Positions 20,951-32,962 of a DNA stretch of 64,000 bases are shown here, piece after piece; positions within the stretch are counted from its first letter, which is position 1; every line of letters starts with the position of its first letter. The notes beneath the pieces are model-generated. The model made no database searches and was not told where the DNA came from. It saw only the letters and a program-made list of their open reading frames with translations. The DNA comes from Costus lasius (taxonomy: Eukaryota > Streptophyta > Magnoliopsida > Zingiberales > Costaceae). The stretch lies in the NCBI GenBank assembly GCA_027563935.2, contig CM050454.1, positions 77,148,596 through 77,212,595 on the forward strand. Reading direction: 5' to 3'. The position numbers and the translations under genes are program-made.

Positions 20951-23900
20951 TGTAAGATCCAAGGATCTGAAGTCCTGGTAAGCATTATTTGGATTTAAAT
21001 AAAATCATTAGCTGTGATACTTTATTATGATTTAAATAAAATTATTGGATGCTAATTAACTGGCTTATTGATTGTTAAATTGTAATTATTTGATTTGTGA
21101 TTTATATTGGTTGTTAATTTATGGTAAATAAATTTGAGATTAATGGTTGATTATTGGTTGTTAATTTAGGATAAATTAATTAGACCTTATTGGATATTAA
21201 TTAAATCCTTATTGGATTTTGCGTTTAAGTGAAGTAATTAATTGGATGTTAATTTAAACTCTTATTGGATGTTCACTTAAACTAAGGGTTATTGGGTTAC
21301 ACTTAAATTAGATTTAAAATTCGAAATTTGTTAGTTAAATGGGTAAAACCTAATTGAATTAATGGGTCAATGGGTTAAGGAATTAAAAACCGAAAATTCC
21401 AATTAGTATTTCGGTTAGGGTGGAATTTTTGGGCGAGATTTTGGCTTGAGAGAAAACTTTGGGCGACGGCTAGGAAGAAGGAGGCGACTTTGGGTTCTTG
21501 GAATTTTGAGGTGATTTTCTTCATCTTCTTCCCTTGGTGATTTTCCTTGAAGTGAAGAAACTTCCTTGGCGAGTTCTTGAAGATTTTTGGGCGGCTTAAA
21601 GGCTTTAGACGAAATTGTTGGAGGGTTTTTCACCTTGGTGTTCACGGTTCAAGGTGAGTGGAATGTCTTGTTTGACTTATGAATTTAGTGGTGTTTGTGA
21701 CATGATACATTTGAGTTGTTGGAATTTTCATCTTGTTAAAACCAAATTTAGAACATAGAAACCGAAATTAATATGTTCTTCATGAAAACCAAAGCTAAGG
21801 TATTTTTCCATGAAATCGAATAGATATTCTTGTTCTTCATGAAAACCGAAATCTTGATGTTCTTGATAATTGTTTATGAAAACTGAATTTGATGTTTGTA
21901 GTTAACCTAAAAACCGAAATCTTGATGTTCTTGACAATTGTTTATGAAAACCGAATTTGATGTTTGTAGTTAACATGAAAACCGAAATCTTGATGTTCTT
22001 GATAATATGCATGAAAACCGAAATTTAGATGATTTTCTTTATGAAATCCGAAAGTTGGTAATATGAAATTTAAGGTATTAAATTATGGAAATTCGGAAGT
22101 TTTAGACCAATGGTTTGAGCATGAAATTCATGTTAATTCAAGGTGTAAAATTTAATAGATAGTATGTTATGTTAACCGTGGTTTATATGTAGAGGTTTGT
22201 AAAATAGTTGGTATGAATACATGTTTTAATTTTGTTAATTTTATGGATAGTTTGTATGACTACATGTTTTAGTTTTATGTTAATTTTTATGGATGCTTGT
22301 TAACTGCATTATTGAGAAGTTGTTTGAGAAATTTGGATGATAACCTAGTAAGGTTTGACTGAACTAATCAGCATGAAACCTAAGGACCACACTACATTAT
22401 ATGATTGTTAATATTATGTAATTATGTGATTTTTAAATATTAGGTGTTTATGTGATTTTTGGAATATTATGTTGTTATGTAAATTGTGAACATTATGTGG
22501 TTATGAGATTTTTGAAAATTATGTGATTATGAGAATTTTGAATATTATGTGTTATGTGATGGTTAGGACTAAGGCTAGGTGTAACTATGAACTCAAGGGG
22601 ATAGTCCTTATGTGTTATGTTAAGGGTTTGAATTTCAGCCCTGTATTGTGATATGTGAGGAGGTTGATGTTCAGCCTGCCTATTATGATTATTGTGATGG
22701 GGGTTGATGTTCAGCCTGCCCGATATGATTTTTGTGATGACTATCCTAGAGTCTAGTTGACACTTAGGAGTCCACCTTTGTGAAATATGTTCACCTATGT
22801 GAAATATGAAATAAGATGTGTCTGTTGTCCAGTAGGAACCTTTTGGGAGAACGGGTTTTTGACGCAAAGTGCCATGTCTTGGTCGGACAGGGGCCACCTC
22901 TTGATGTCATAACTCTTTTATGTGATGGGGTAATATAAGACGCAAAGTGCCATGTCTTGATCAGACAGGGGCCACCTCTTGATGTCATTACTCTTTATGT
23001 GATGGGGTGATATAAGACGCAAAGTGCCATGTCTTGATCAGACAGGGGCCACCTCTTGATGTCATCACTCTGATGTGTTATGGAGTGATAGAGCAAAGTG
23101 CCACGTCGTGACCTGGCGGGGGCCACCTCTTGATTCTACTCACTATCCATGTTTATGTGTTGCATGCGGCTCCCAGTGCTTTGGCCAAGCCGGGTTAGAC
23201 CATATTGGTCACTACTGAATATGCTGGACAACTAGGTTGCTTATGTGTTGGTGTGTTTAGTGGTTTAGAGTATAACTCTAGAACCTGAGTTTGTGAACCT
23301 AAGTTGTTATGTGTTTAGTTGGTTTAAAATATATGTGTTTAATTGGGTTAGAGTAAAACTCTAGAACCTGAGTTTGTGAACATGAGTTTGTTATATGCTA
23401 GTGTGTACATCTGACTGTCTATATGATTTCTGTTTCTTTATTTTGTTATATGTTGACATAATGTTCTTGTTAAAGATTTTTAAAATAATCTGCCTATATT
23501 TTTGAGTGTATGTTATGGATGGTCGATTTAGACTATCCACTCACTGGGCTGTGTAGCTCACCCCTCATTATTTTCAGGCATAGAGCAGGGGCGCATTTCA
23601 TGAGTAACATTGGCGTGGATATTATGTTTGCTGCTTAAGAACTTTTATGCTAAAATTTTCTGGAGCCGGTTGTGGCTAAACCATATGATTTATATGAACT
23701 ATGTGAACTATGTGATGTGAACCATGTGAACTATGTGAATTTGTGTTGCCAGATTGTGGCAGTTAACTGAGTTTGATTTTTGTGTCACCGCGGGCTTCAG
23801 CCTGGTTTCGGTGTTTGGTATGGGTTTATAAAATCGATTTTGTGATTTTGTTTTGAATTTCGGCTTGTTGTATATTCCGTGCAATCGGTTTTGATATACC

Positions 23901-24204
23901 CTGTAACTTGCATATGTCTAGTGCAAGTATTGCCTGGTGGCAGGTACCTTTATGGATTTTATGAATTTGAATCGGTTTTGATATAACTGTTGCCTTGCAT
24001 ATGTCTAGTGCAAGGATTGCGTGGTGGCAGGTACCCTTATGAGATTTGAGTTTTGTGAATTTGTGTGTATGGATTTATGAAATTTTTCAGATCGTGTTTT
24101 CTTGAACTCGGTTTTACCTAGCATATGATCGATCTTATATGAAACATCCTGTATCATTTGTGAATTGTGCCATTTGTTTGGGGTTAAGAATGTGGGATGT
24201 TACA
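20951..24204 (+). repeat. 5' LTR of the gypsy element
   Basis: TGTAAGATCC…GATGTTACA. It contains three roughly 65-bp tandem units rich in AAACCGAAATCTTGATG (about 21838-22020), a four-unit minisatellite (22861-23137), and two copies of a hairpin-capable segment around GCATATGTCTAGTGC (about 23908 and 23998). The small frames in it are not supported as genes. Confidence 0.95.
22861..23137 (+). repeat. Minisatellite in the gypsy 5' LTR
   Basis: There are four units of about 76-78 bp with the core AAAGTGCCATGTCTTG and GACAGGGGCCACCTC, the last diverged. It is homologous to the five-unit array at 2239-2602. The array differs in copy number between family members. Confidence 0.85.
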
Positions 24205-24207
24205 GAA

Positions 24208-24225
24208 TGGTATCAGAGCAGTTGG
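24208..24225 (+). other. Primer binding site of the gypsy element
   Basis: TGGTATCAGAGCAGTTGG begins three bases after the LTR end and is complementary to tRNA-iMet. Confidence 0.92.
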
Positions 24226-24353
24226 CTAGCTAAAACTTAGTTTGGGGGAAAACATGTTTGTGTATTGCTAGACACCTATTAGGTTTATGATTGTTTTCCT
24301 AACTATGATATGTGTGTGACTATGATATGTGCGTGTAGGAATTTGAATTTAAG

Positions 24354-25634
24354 ATGGTGCGAACCAGAGGAAATGCTAGTGATGAGGGCGAGCAGACCCC
24401 GAACCTCACGAGAACTATTGAGGCTCTGACTGGCATGGTTCAGCAACAAGGTGATATGATAGAAAGGCAAGCTCAGATGCTGCAGCAGCAGCAGACTCAG
24501 CACCAAGAAGCACAACAGCAGCTTTTGCAGCAGCTGACTCGAGAGAGACCCCAGACTACTACTCGAGCGGTGGGGGATGACTCTCAGGAGGGCGCTCACA
24601 GGCGCTATGCTTCACTTGTGAGTGAATTCCAGAAACTGGGTCCCAGCTCTTTTTATGGGGGCTCAGAATCCAGTAATGCCGAAAATTGGCAGCTGTGCTT
24701 GGAAAAGATTTTCCAAGTTATGCGTTGCTCGGACGAAGACAAGTTATGTCTGACCACCTACATGATGCGTGCTGACGCAGATGAGTGGTGGAAAGGCGTG
24801 GTGAGACTTGCCGAAGAAAGACATGAGACTGTAGACTGGCCTTACTTCTTGTCTCGATTTAACGAGAAGTATTTCCCAGATAGCTTGGTTGAGGACCGAG
24901 AGGTGGAATTTATTCACCTGGAGCAGGGTGATATGACAGTGGACCAGTATGAATTACAGTTCACGAAATTGGGAAAGTATGCTCCTCATCTGATAAACAC
25001 TGAAAAGAGGAGAGCTACCAAGTTTCTCAGAGGTCTCAGATGGGACATTAGAGAGCAGGTTGGTGCTCAACACTTGGAGACCTATGTTGAAACTGTTGGG
25101 CGAGCGCGCACCATTGAGAGGTATATATCTGAGAGGAGTTCTCATGTTGCCGTGACAGTAGTTCCTGCAGCTGAGGCGGCGGTTCCTCAGCATGGCAGTG
25201 GCGGCAAGGGTAAGAAGTACCCTAGGCATAAAGATTATAAGAAGAGCAGGTATAAGCCTTACTCCTACAAGGCACCGCAGCAGTCCAGGGATGCACCGCA
25301 GCAGTTCAGGGATGCCAGGGATGCAAGAAACGGTATCACTTGTAGTCATTGTGGGCTCAAGGTACATCTAGTGAAAGACTGCCATAGGAAGAATGGTGTA
25401 TGCTTCAGGTGTAAGAAACCAGGGCACATGGCTAAGGACTGCAAAGAACCTGAGATGCAACCTAGAGGCGCAGATAAGCCTACAGTCCAGACTAGAGTGT
25501 ATGCTGTGGCTGAGAAGGATACACGAGCTTCCCGATCTGTCGTGGAAGGTACTTTATTCGTATTTGATCAGTTAGCCCGCATATTATTTGACCCTGGTGC
25601 TGTTTACCTGTGTTACCTAAGGTGTATCTGTTAA
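24354..25634 (+). CDS. Gypsy GAG polyprotein with start of protease
   Basis: 426 codons. The N-terminus [12 protein letters not shown] is followed by a glutamine-rich coiled-coil region (residues ~30-65, [10 protein letters not shown]). The gag core is at ~85-230 ([19 protein letters not shown]…ADEWWKG…FNEKYFP). Two CCHC knuckles start near residue 329: [14 protein letters not shown], where a valine replaces the usual glycine before H, and [14 protein letters not shown]. The protease flap start FDPGA is reached near residue 415, then the frame runs off into VYLCYLRC and stops. In intact relatives gag and pol are continuous here. The break coincides with a 24-bp segment present twice (25601-25624 and 25645-25668). 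GAG itself looks usable for particle assembly. Confidence 0.92.
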   Translation: MVRTRGNASDEGEQTPNLTRTIEALTGMVQQQGDMIERQAQMLQQQQTQHQEAQQQLLQQLTRERPQTTTRAVGDDSQEGAHRRYASLVSEFQKLGPSSFYGGSESSNAENWQLCLEKIFQVMRCSDEDKLCLTTYMMRADADEWWKGVVRLAEERHETVDWPYFLSRFNEKYFPDSLVEDREVEFIHLEQGDMTVDQYELQFTKLGKYAPHLINTEKRRATKFLRGLRWDIREQVGAQHLETYVETVGRARTIERYISERSSHVAVTVVPAAEAAVPQHGSGGKGKKYPRHKDYKKSRYKPYSYKAPQQSRDAPQQFRDARDARNGITCSHCGLKVHLVKDCHRKNGVCFRCKKPGHMAKDCKEPEMQPRGADKPTVQTRVYAVAEKDTRASRSVVEGTLFVFDQLARILFDPGAVYLCYLRCIC

Positions 25635-28600
25635 GTTTGCTGCATGTTTACCTGTGTTACCTAAGGTGATGAATTATGCTGTGTCTGTGAGTACTCCCTT
25701 AGGAAAATCGTTATCTACAGATACTGTGTGTGCTGATTGTGTGGTACATGTAGAGGGTTATGAGTTTCTAGTGGATTTAATCCTCCTAGACATGCAAGAT
25801 TATGATATCATTTTAGGAATGGATTGGTTGTCTTCCCATCATGCCTCGGTGGATTGCTTTGAGAAAGTAATCACTTTGAATTTGTTAGATGGGAATCGAC
25901 TGTTTGTGAGAGGTCTAGTGTCAGACCAAGGACCGCATGTGATATCTTTCCTGCAGGCCAGGAAATTACTTGCTAATGGGTGCAAGGGTTATCTTGCGCA
26001 TGTTAAGGTGCAGGATGAGTCTACTTCTGATTTGACTCAGATGGCGGTGGTGAAAGAATTTCCTGATGTGTTCTCTGAAGAATTTTCAGGCTTGCCACCG
26101 ATTAGAGAAGTAGAGTTTGGCATTGAGTTGGCGCCAGGTACGGCACCTATCTCCAGAGCTCCTTATCGTATGGCTACTTCAGAGTTGGCCGAGCTTAAGA
26201 AACAACTAGAGGAATTGTTAGAGAAAGGATATATTCGGCCTAGTGCTTCTCCCTGGGGAGCGCCAGTGCTATTTGTGAAGAAGAAAGATGGAACCCTGAG
26301 AATGTGTATAGACTACAGGCAGCTTAACCAAGTGACTATCAAGAATAAGTATCCTCTTCCCAGAATTGATGATCTGTTTGATCAATTACAGGGAGCTACA
26401 GTGTTCTCTAAGATTGATCTGAGATCAGGGTATTATCAGCTTAGAGTCAAGGATGAGGATATATTTAAGACTGCTTTCAGGACCAGGTATGGGCATTTCG
26501 AATTTTTAGTTATGCCTTTTGGACTGACAAATGCACCTGCTGTCTTCATGGATTTGATGAACAGGGTATTCCATGAGTTGCTTGACTCTTGTGTGGTGGT
26601 CTTTATAGACGATATATTGGTGTACTCTCAGACTACCTCAGATCATGTCAGTGATTTGCGCAGAGTATTGGAGATCTTGAGGAAGAACCGGTTATATGCC
26701 AAGGCTAGCAAGTGTGAGTTCTGGCTAGAGAAGATCAGTTTTCTGGGTCATGTGATTTCTGGTCAGGGGGTGTCTGTGGATCCAGTTAAAGTGCAAGCCA
26801 TCCTCAATTGGGGAAGACCGACTAGTGCTACTGAGATCAGGAGTTTTCTGGGTTTGGCAGGTTACTACCGGCGATTTGTTGAGGGATTCTCCAAGTTGGC
26901 GGGTCCTTTAACTAAATTAACCAGAAAGGAGGCTAAGTTTATTTGGGATGACAAGTGTGAAGAGAGCTTCCAAGAGCTGAAGAGAAGGTTGACTAGTACA
27001 CCGATCCTCATTATTCCTAGTGATGGGGAAAGGTTTACTGTTTATACGGATGCTTCTGGCAAAGGGTTGGGTTGTGTCTTGATGCAGAAGGGTTCTGTAG
27101 TAGCCTATGCTTCGAGACAACTGATGGAGTATGAATTGAACTACCCTACTCATGATTTAGAGTTGGCGGCCGTAGTCTTTGCTTTGAAGATATGGCGTCA
27201 CTATTTGTTGGGTCAGGAGTTTGATCTGTTCACTGATCACCAGAGTCTCAAGTATATCTTCACTCAGAAGGAGTTGAACATGAGACAGAGAAGATGGATG
27301 GAGTTGATCAAAGACTATGACTTCTCCATTCAGTATCAGGCTGGAAAGGCCAATGTGGTGGCGGATGCTCTGAGCAGACATCCAGTTACTTCAGTAGCTG
27401 CTTTACGAGTCAGTGAGTGGCGGTTACTGCAGGAGTTCAGCGATCTCAGGATCAGTGTTTCTCCTAAAGTTCAGTGTGGTTATGTGGCTTTTCTCAGAGT
27501 ACAGTCTGCTTTGTTGCAGAAGATCAGAGATCAGCAGTCTGTGGATCCGAGATTAGGTCAGATCAGGGATAGTCTGGTTGATGGCGCAGTTCAGGATTTT
27601 AGCCTGTCTGATGATGGTATTCTTCGGTTTCGTGGAAGGGTATGTGTCCCTGAGGAACCAAGCTTGAGGAAAGAAATATTGGAGGACAGCCATAACTCCA
27701 AATATTCTCTACATCCTGGCGTGACTAAGATGTATCAGGACCTCAAGAAGAGTTTTTGGTGGCCGGGCATGAAGAAAGAGGTATATGATTTTGTCTCTAG
27801 GTGTTTAACCTGTCAGACTGTAAAGGCTAAACATCAGAAGCCTGGTGGTTTGTTGCAGTCTCTTCCTATTCCTGAGTGGAAGTGGGAATGTATCAGTATG
27901 GATTTTGTATGTGGTTTGCCCAGAACCAGATTGGGTCATGATGCTATTTGGGTGATTGTTGATAGACTTACTAAATCAGCCCATTTTCTTCCGGTTAAGA
28001 TGACTTATTCTTTAGAGAGGCTGGCCAGATTGTACATTGATGAGATAGTCAGACTGCATGGAGTTCCGGTTGATATTGTGTCTGATAGGGACTCTCGATT
28101 TTTGTCCAGGTTTTGGAAGAGTTTACAGGAGGGTTTGGGTACTAAGTTGAGTTTTAGTACAGCATACCATCCTCAGTCTGATGGTCAGACGGAGCGTACT
28201 ATACAAACTCTAGAAGATCTGTTGAGAGCCTATGTGGTTGATTGGAGTTCTGAGTGGAACCGGGATCTATCTTTGATAGAATTTACTTATAATAATAGCT
28301 TCCACTCCAGTATTCAGATGGCTCCTTATGAGGCTTTGTATGGGAGAAGGTGTAGGACTCCCTTGTGTTGGGAGGAAACTGGTGACAGAATGATTTTGAG
28401 ATCTGATGCAGTACAGGAGACTACTGATAAGGTCAGAGAGATCCGGGATAAACTGAAAATTGCTCGGGACAGACAGAAGAGTTATGCTGATGACCATCGT
28501 CGTTCCTTGGAGTTTATGGTAGGGGATCATGTGTTCTTGAAGGTGTCGCCTACTAAGGGTGTAATGAGGTTTGGCAAAAAGGGCAAGTTGAGCCCTAGGT

Positions 28601-28764
28601 TTGTAGGCCCTTTTGATATTATTGAGAGAATTGGTCCAGTGGCTTACCGATTAGCTTTACCTCCTGCTATGGATCATGTGCATAATGTATTCCATGTCTC
28701 TGCTTTGAGGAAATATCATCCTGATCCATCTCATGTGTTGGAGTTAGAACCTCTTCAGATTTAG
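25621..28764 (+). CDS. Gypsy pol: protease remainder, RT, RNase H, integrase
   Basis: This frame is open from 25621, in a different phase from gag, with no ATG that must be used; expression would need the ancestral fusion frame. The protease C-terminal part has [13 protein letters not shown]. Reverse transcriptase has [13 protein letters not shown] and the catalytic FIDDILVYS (~residue 327 from 25621). RNase H has [10 protein letters not shown] (~474). The integrase zinc region ([11 protein letters not shown]…CLTCQ) starts ~690. The catalytic core has MDFVCGLP (~760), DRDSRFLS and [13 protein letters not shown]-terminal GPF(D)[12 protein letters not shown] segment follows. All catalytic boxes are present. 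The frame ends at a TAG (28762-28764) that separates integrase from an in-frame chromodomain. Confidence 0.93.
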   Translation, partial: GVSVKFAACLPVLPKVMNYAVSVSTPLGKSLSTDTVCADCVVHVEGYEFLVDLILLDMQDYDIILGMDWLSSHHASVDCFEKVITLNLLDGNRLFVRGLVSDQGPHVISFLQARKLLANGCKGYLAHVKVQDESTSDLTQMAVVKEFPDVFSEEFSGLPPIREVEFGIELAPGTAPISRAPYRMATSELAELKKQLEELLEKGYIRPSASPWGAPVLFVKKKDGTLRMCIDYRQLNQVTIKNKYPLPRIDDLFDQLQGATVFSKIDLRSGYYQLRVKDEDIFKTAFRTRYGHFEFLVMPFGLTNAPAVFMDLMNRVFHELLDSCVVVFIDDILVYSQTTSDHVSDLRRVLEILRKNRLYAKASKCEFWLEKISFLGHVISGQGVSVDPVKVQAILNWGRPTSATEIRSFLGLAGYYRRFVEGFSKLAGPLTKLTRKEAKFIWDDKCEESFQELKRRLTSTPILIIPSDGERFTVYTDASGKGLGCVLMQKGSVVAYASRQLMEYELNYPTHDLELAAVVFALKIWRHYLLGQEFDLFTDHQSLKYIFTQKELNMRQRRWMELIKDYDFSIQYQAGKANVVADALSRHPVTSVAALRVSEWRLLQEFSDLRISVSPKVQCGYVAFLRVQSALLQKIRDQQSVDPRLGQIRDSLVDGAVQDFSLSDDGILRFRGRVCVPEEPSLRKEILEDSHNSKYSLHPGVTKMYQDLKKSFWWPGMKKEVYDFVSRCLTCQTVKAKHQKPGGLLQSLPIPEWKWECISMDFVCGLPRTRLGHDAIWVIVDRLTKSAHFLPVKMTYSLERLARLYIDEIVRLHGVPVDIVSDRDSRFLSRFWKSLQEGLGTKLSFSTAYHPQSDGQTERTIQTLEDLLRAYVVDWSSEWNRDLSLIEFTYNNSFHSSIQMAPYEALYGRRCRTPLCWEETGDRMILRSDAVQETTDKVREIRDKLKIARDRQKSYADDHRRSLEFMVGDHVFLKVSPTKGVMRFGKKGKLSPRFVGPFDIIERIGPVAYRLALPPAMDHVHNVFHVSALRKYHPDPSHVLELEPLQI

Positions 28765-28956
28765 AGTGACTTGACATTCGAGGAAAGACCTCTCCGGATT
28801 GTGGATAGAAAAGATAAAGTCCTGAGGAACAAGACTATACCTTTGGTAAAGGTTATCTGGGAAAATCAGTCAGTTGAGGAGGCGACATGGGAGACTGAAG
28901 CTGATATGAGGAAATTTTATGCTTACCTCTTTGATGATATGGATGCTGAGCTTTAG
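28765..28956 (+). pseudogene. Chromodomain cut off from gypsy pol by one stop codon
   Basis: After the TAG at 28762 the same frame continues for 63 codons (SDLTFEERPLRIVDRK…) and contains VKVIWENQSVEEATWETE, the hallmark end of plant chromovirus chromodomains that guide integration to heterochromatin. Only one nonsense change separates it from the integrase tail (…LEPLQI). A CAG-to-TAG change would explain it, but the ancestral codon is inferred. Unless the stop is read through, new integrases lack the targeting module. Confidence 0.9.
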
Positions 28957-28971
28957 AGGACTAAAGCTTTA

Positions 28972-28985
28972 TAAGGAGGGAGGGA
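28972..28985 (+). other. Polypurine tract of the gypsy element
   Basis: AAGGAGGGAGGGA immediately precedes the 3' LTR start TGTAAGATCC at 28986. Preceding sequence is the end of the chromodomain frame (TAG at 28954-28956). Confidence 0.9.
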
Positions 28986-31900
28986 TGTAAGATCCAAGGA
29001 TCTGAAGTCCTGGTAAGCATTATTTGGATTTAAATAAAATCATTAGCTGTGATACTTTATTATGATTTAAATAAAATTATTGGATGCTAATTAACTGGCT
29101 TATAGATTGTTAAATTGTAATTATTTGATTTGTGATTTATATTGGTTGTTAATTTATGGTAAATAAATTTGAGATTAATGGTTGATTATTGGTTGTTAAT
29201 TTAGGATAAATTAATTAGACCTTATTGGATATTAATTAAATCCTTATTGGATTTTGCGTTTAAGTGAAGTAATTAATTGGATGTTAATTTAAACTCTTAT
29301 TGGATGTTCACTTAAACTAAGGGTTATTGGGTTACACTTAAATTAGATTTAAAATTCGAAATTTGTTAGTTAAATGGGTAAAACCTAATTGAATTAATGG
29401 GTCAATGGGTTAAGGAATTAAAAACCGAAAATTCCAATTAGTATTTCGGTTAGGGTGGAATTTTTGGGCGAGATTTTGGCTTGAGAGAAAACTTTGGGCG
29501 ACGGCTAGGAAGAAGGAGGCGACTTTGGGTTCTTGGAATTTTGAGGTGATTTTCTTCATCTTCTTCCCTTGGTGATTTTCCTTGAAGTGAAGAAACTTCC
29601 TTGGCGAGTTCTTGAAGATTTTTGGGCGGCTTAAAGGCTTTAGACGAAATTGTTGGAGGGTTTTTCACCTTGGTGTTCACGGTTCAAGGTGAGTGGAATG
29701 TCTTGTTTGACTTATGAATTTAGTGGTGTTTGTGACATGATACATTTGAGTTGTTGGAATTTTCATCTTGTTAAAACCAAATTTAGAACATAGAAACCGA
29801 AATTAATATGTTCTTCATGAAAACCAAAGCTAAGGTATTTTTCCATGAAATCGAATAGATATTCTTGTTCTTCATGAAAACCGAAATCTTGATGTTCTTG
29901 ATAATTGTTTATGAAAACTGAATTTGATGTTTGTAGTTAACCTAAAAACCGAAATCTTGATGTTCTTGACAATTGTTTATGAAAACCGAATTTGATGTTT
30001 GTAGTTAACATGAAAACCGAAATCTTGATGTTCTTGATAATATGCATGAAAACCGAAATTTAGATGATTTTCTTTATGAAATCCGAAAGTTGGTAATATG
30101 AAATTTAAGGTATTAAATTATGGAAATTCGGAAGTTTTAGACCAATGGTTTGAGCATGAAATTCATGTTAATTCAAGGTGTAAAATTTAATAGATAGTAT
30201 GTTATGTTAACCGTGGTTTATATGTAGAGGTTTGTAAAATAGTTGGTATGAATACATGTTTTAATTTTGTTAATTTTATGGATAGTTTGTATGACTACAT
30301 GTTTTAGTTTTATGTTAATTTTTATGGATGCTTGTTAACTGCATTATTGAGAAGTTGTTTGAGAAATTTGGATGATAACCTAGTAAGGTTTGACTGAACT
30401 AATCAGCATGAAACCTAAGGACCACACTACATTATATGATTGTTAATATTATGTAATTATGTGATTTTTAAATATTAGGTGTTTATGTGATTTTTGGAAT
30501 ATTATGTTGTTATGTAAATTGTGAACATTATGTGGTTATGAGATTTTTGAAAATTATGTGATTATGAGAATTTTGAATATTATGTGTTATGTGATGGTTA
30601 GGACTAAGGCTAGGTGTAACTATGAACTCAAGGGGATAGTCCTTATGTGTTATGTTAAGGGTTTGAATTTCAGCCCTGTATTGTGATATGTGAGGAGGTT
30701 GATGTTCAGCCTGCCTATTATGATTATTGTGATGGGGGTTGATGTTCAGCCTGCCCGATATGATTTTTGTGATGACTATCCTAGAGTCTAGTTGACACTT
30801 AGGAGTCCACCTTTGTGAAATATGTTCACCTATGTGAAATATGAAATAAGATGTGTCTGTTGTCCAGTAGGAACCTTTTGGGAGAACGGGTTTTTGACGC
30901 AAAGTGCCATGTCTTGGTCGGACAGGGGCCACCTCTTGATGTCATAACTCTTTTATGTGATGGGGTAATATAAGACGCAAAGTGCCATGTCTTGATCAGA
31001 CAGGGGCCACCTCTTGATGTCATTACTCTTTATGTGATGGGGTGATATAAGACGCAAAGTGCCATGTCTTGATCAGACAGGGGCCACCTCTTGATGTCAT
31101 CACTCTGATGTGTTATGGAGTGATAGAGCAAAGTGCCACGTCGTGACCTGGCGGGGGCCACCTCTTGATTCTACTCACTATCCATGTTTATGTGTTGCAT
31201 GCGGCTCCCAGTGCTTTGGCCAAGCCGGGTTAGACCATATTGGTCACTACTGAATATGCTGGACAACTAGGTTGCTTATGTGTTGGTGTGTTTAGTGGTT
31301 TAGAGTATAACTCTAGAACCTGAGTTTGTGAACCTAAGTTGTTATGTGTTTAGTTGGTTTAAAATATATGTGTTTAATTGGGTTAGAGTAAAACTCTAGA
31401 ACCTGAGTTTGTGAACATGAGTTTGTTATATGCTAGTGTGTACATCTGACTGTCTATATGATTTCTGTTTCTTTATTTTGTTATATGTTGACATAATGTT
31501 CTTGTTAAAGATTTTTAAAATAATCTGCCTATATTTTTGAGTGTATGTTATGGATGGTCGATTTAGACTATCCACTCACTGGGCTGTGTAGCTCACCCCT
31601 CATTATTTTCAGGCATAGAGCAGGGGCGCATTTCATGAGTAACATTGGCGTGGATATTATGTTTGCTGCTTAAGAACTTTTATGCTAAAATTTTCTGGAG
31701 CCGGTTGTGGCTAAACCATATGATTTATATGAACTATGTGAACTATGTGATGTGAACCATGTGAACTATGTGAATTTGTGTTGCCAGATTGTGGCAGTTA
31801 ACTGAGTTTGATTTTTGTGTCACCGCGGGCTTCAGCCTGGTTTCGGTGTTTGGTATGGGTTTATAAAATCGATTTTGTGATTTTGTTTTGAATTTCGGCT

Positions 31901-32239
31901 TGTTGTATATTCCGTGCAATCGGTTTTGATATACCCTGTAACTTGCATATGTCTAGTGCAAGTATTGCCTGGTGGCAGGTACCTTTATGGATTTTATGAA
32001 TTTGAATCGGTTTTGATATAACTGTTGCCTTGCATATGTCTAGTGCAAGGATTGCGTGGTGGCAGGTACCCTTATGAGATTTGAGTTTTGTGAATTTGTG
32101 TGTATGGATTTATGAAATTTTTCAGATCGTGTTTTCTTGAACTCGGTTTTACCTAGCATATGATCGATCTTATATGAAACATCCTGTATCATTTGTGAAT
32201 TGTGCCATTTGTTTGGGGTTAAGAATGTGGGATGTTACA
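28986..32239 (+). repeat. 3' LTR of the gypsy element
   Basis: It is a near-perfect copy of 20951-24204 at a constant offset of 8035 bp. It has the same internal minisatellite (30896-31172) and hairpin repeats. It ends GATGTTACA and is followed by the TSD GAAAG (32240-32244). Confidence 0.95.
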
Positions 32240-32244
32240 GAAAG

Positions 32245-32554
32245 CTTCCGCAAGGTTGAAGGCTGAGGCTTGGACGGGTCCGAGCCTGCCGCACGCTCTT
32301 CACCCATTCACCCCAGCAAAGGACAAAATCTGGCGACGAGCACAGGTGGCGCTCAGTTCGCCAACGTGTGCGTGGGAATGAAGCTTTGTGGTGTTCAAAA
32401 TGAGGTAGCGTCAACAGCTTGGTTAACATTGACGTGGCAGCGAACGAAATTGAAATCCGATTTCGATTTTGATTTTCGATTTCTGGTGAAAATTGGGCAT
32501 GCAGTCGAAGGTAAACACGGTGACATGGATAAACCGTATGGGTTGGGCATGACA
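32245..32554 (+). repeat. 5' LTR of the small element, part 2
   Basis: It continues the LTR interrupted at 20950 and aligns with about 33757-34057 of the 3' LTR (CGCAAGGTTGAAG versus TGCAAGGTTGAAG). It ends GGGCATGACA just before a tRNA-Met primer site. Confidence 0.85.
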
Positions 32555-32962
32555 ATAGGTATCAGAGCCAGTTTCTCAACGACATGGTGAAGCAGGTTTC
32601 TTGATGAGTTTGGTGATGCGGTTGCTGATGAGCATGATGATCTAGTGCGATAGGACGTGAACTCAATGACTACAGGTTGAGCGGAGCATCTGTGTGGATG
32701 ATGCGTTATGGACGTGACCCTGAGTGCATTGAGTTGGGCAGAACACTATGGCACGTTATGATGTTGGTTGAGACACAAGTGGTTGGGCGGAGTACCAAGG
32801 GTGGTGCATTAGTACGTGAGCCTGGTTGTGTCAAGTTGAGCGGAGTGTTGAATCCATGCAAGGTTGGTTCAGCAGCATTTACCATCAGATCGGAGACCCT
32901 GGAGGACGTTGAGGACCCTGAAGAGGACGTCGAGAGCGACGTCCAGATTTGGCGGGAGAGAA
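32555..32962 (+). other. Internal domain of the small element (408 bp)
   Basis: It begins with a primer site (GGTATCAGAGCCAG, 32558-32571, one mismatch in the usual first bases) and ends with the purine-rich GGCGGGAGAGAA before the 3' LTR. In between is a diverged internal repeat around GGTTGAGCGGAGCAT / GTTGGGCAGAACACT / GTTGGGCGGAGTACC / AAGTTGAGCGGAGTG, spaced about 50-60 bp. A 96-codon frame (32677-32967) covers most of it but shows no retroviral domain. I read it as non-coding or as the relic of a pol C-terminal tail. Confidence 0.75.

Larger units (their letters stand above)
20951..32239 (+). mobile_element. Complete Ty3-gypsy chromovirus-like retrotransposon, 11.3 kb
   Basis: It has two LTRs of 3254 bp (20951-24204, 28986-32239), a tRNA-Met primer site (24208), gag (24354), pol (to 28764), a chromodomain (to 28956) and a polypurine tract (28972-28985), all plus strand. 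TSDs GAAAG (20946-20950, 32240-32244) are perfect. PR-RT-RH-INT order plus a C-terminal chromodomain points to the Tekay/Del side of the chromoviruses. I noticed a single LTR difference (TTATTGATTG near 21067 versus TTATAGATTG near 29102), so the insertion is very young. Two coding lesions are visible: a frame break in the protease and a TAG before the chromodomain. Confidence 0.95.
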
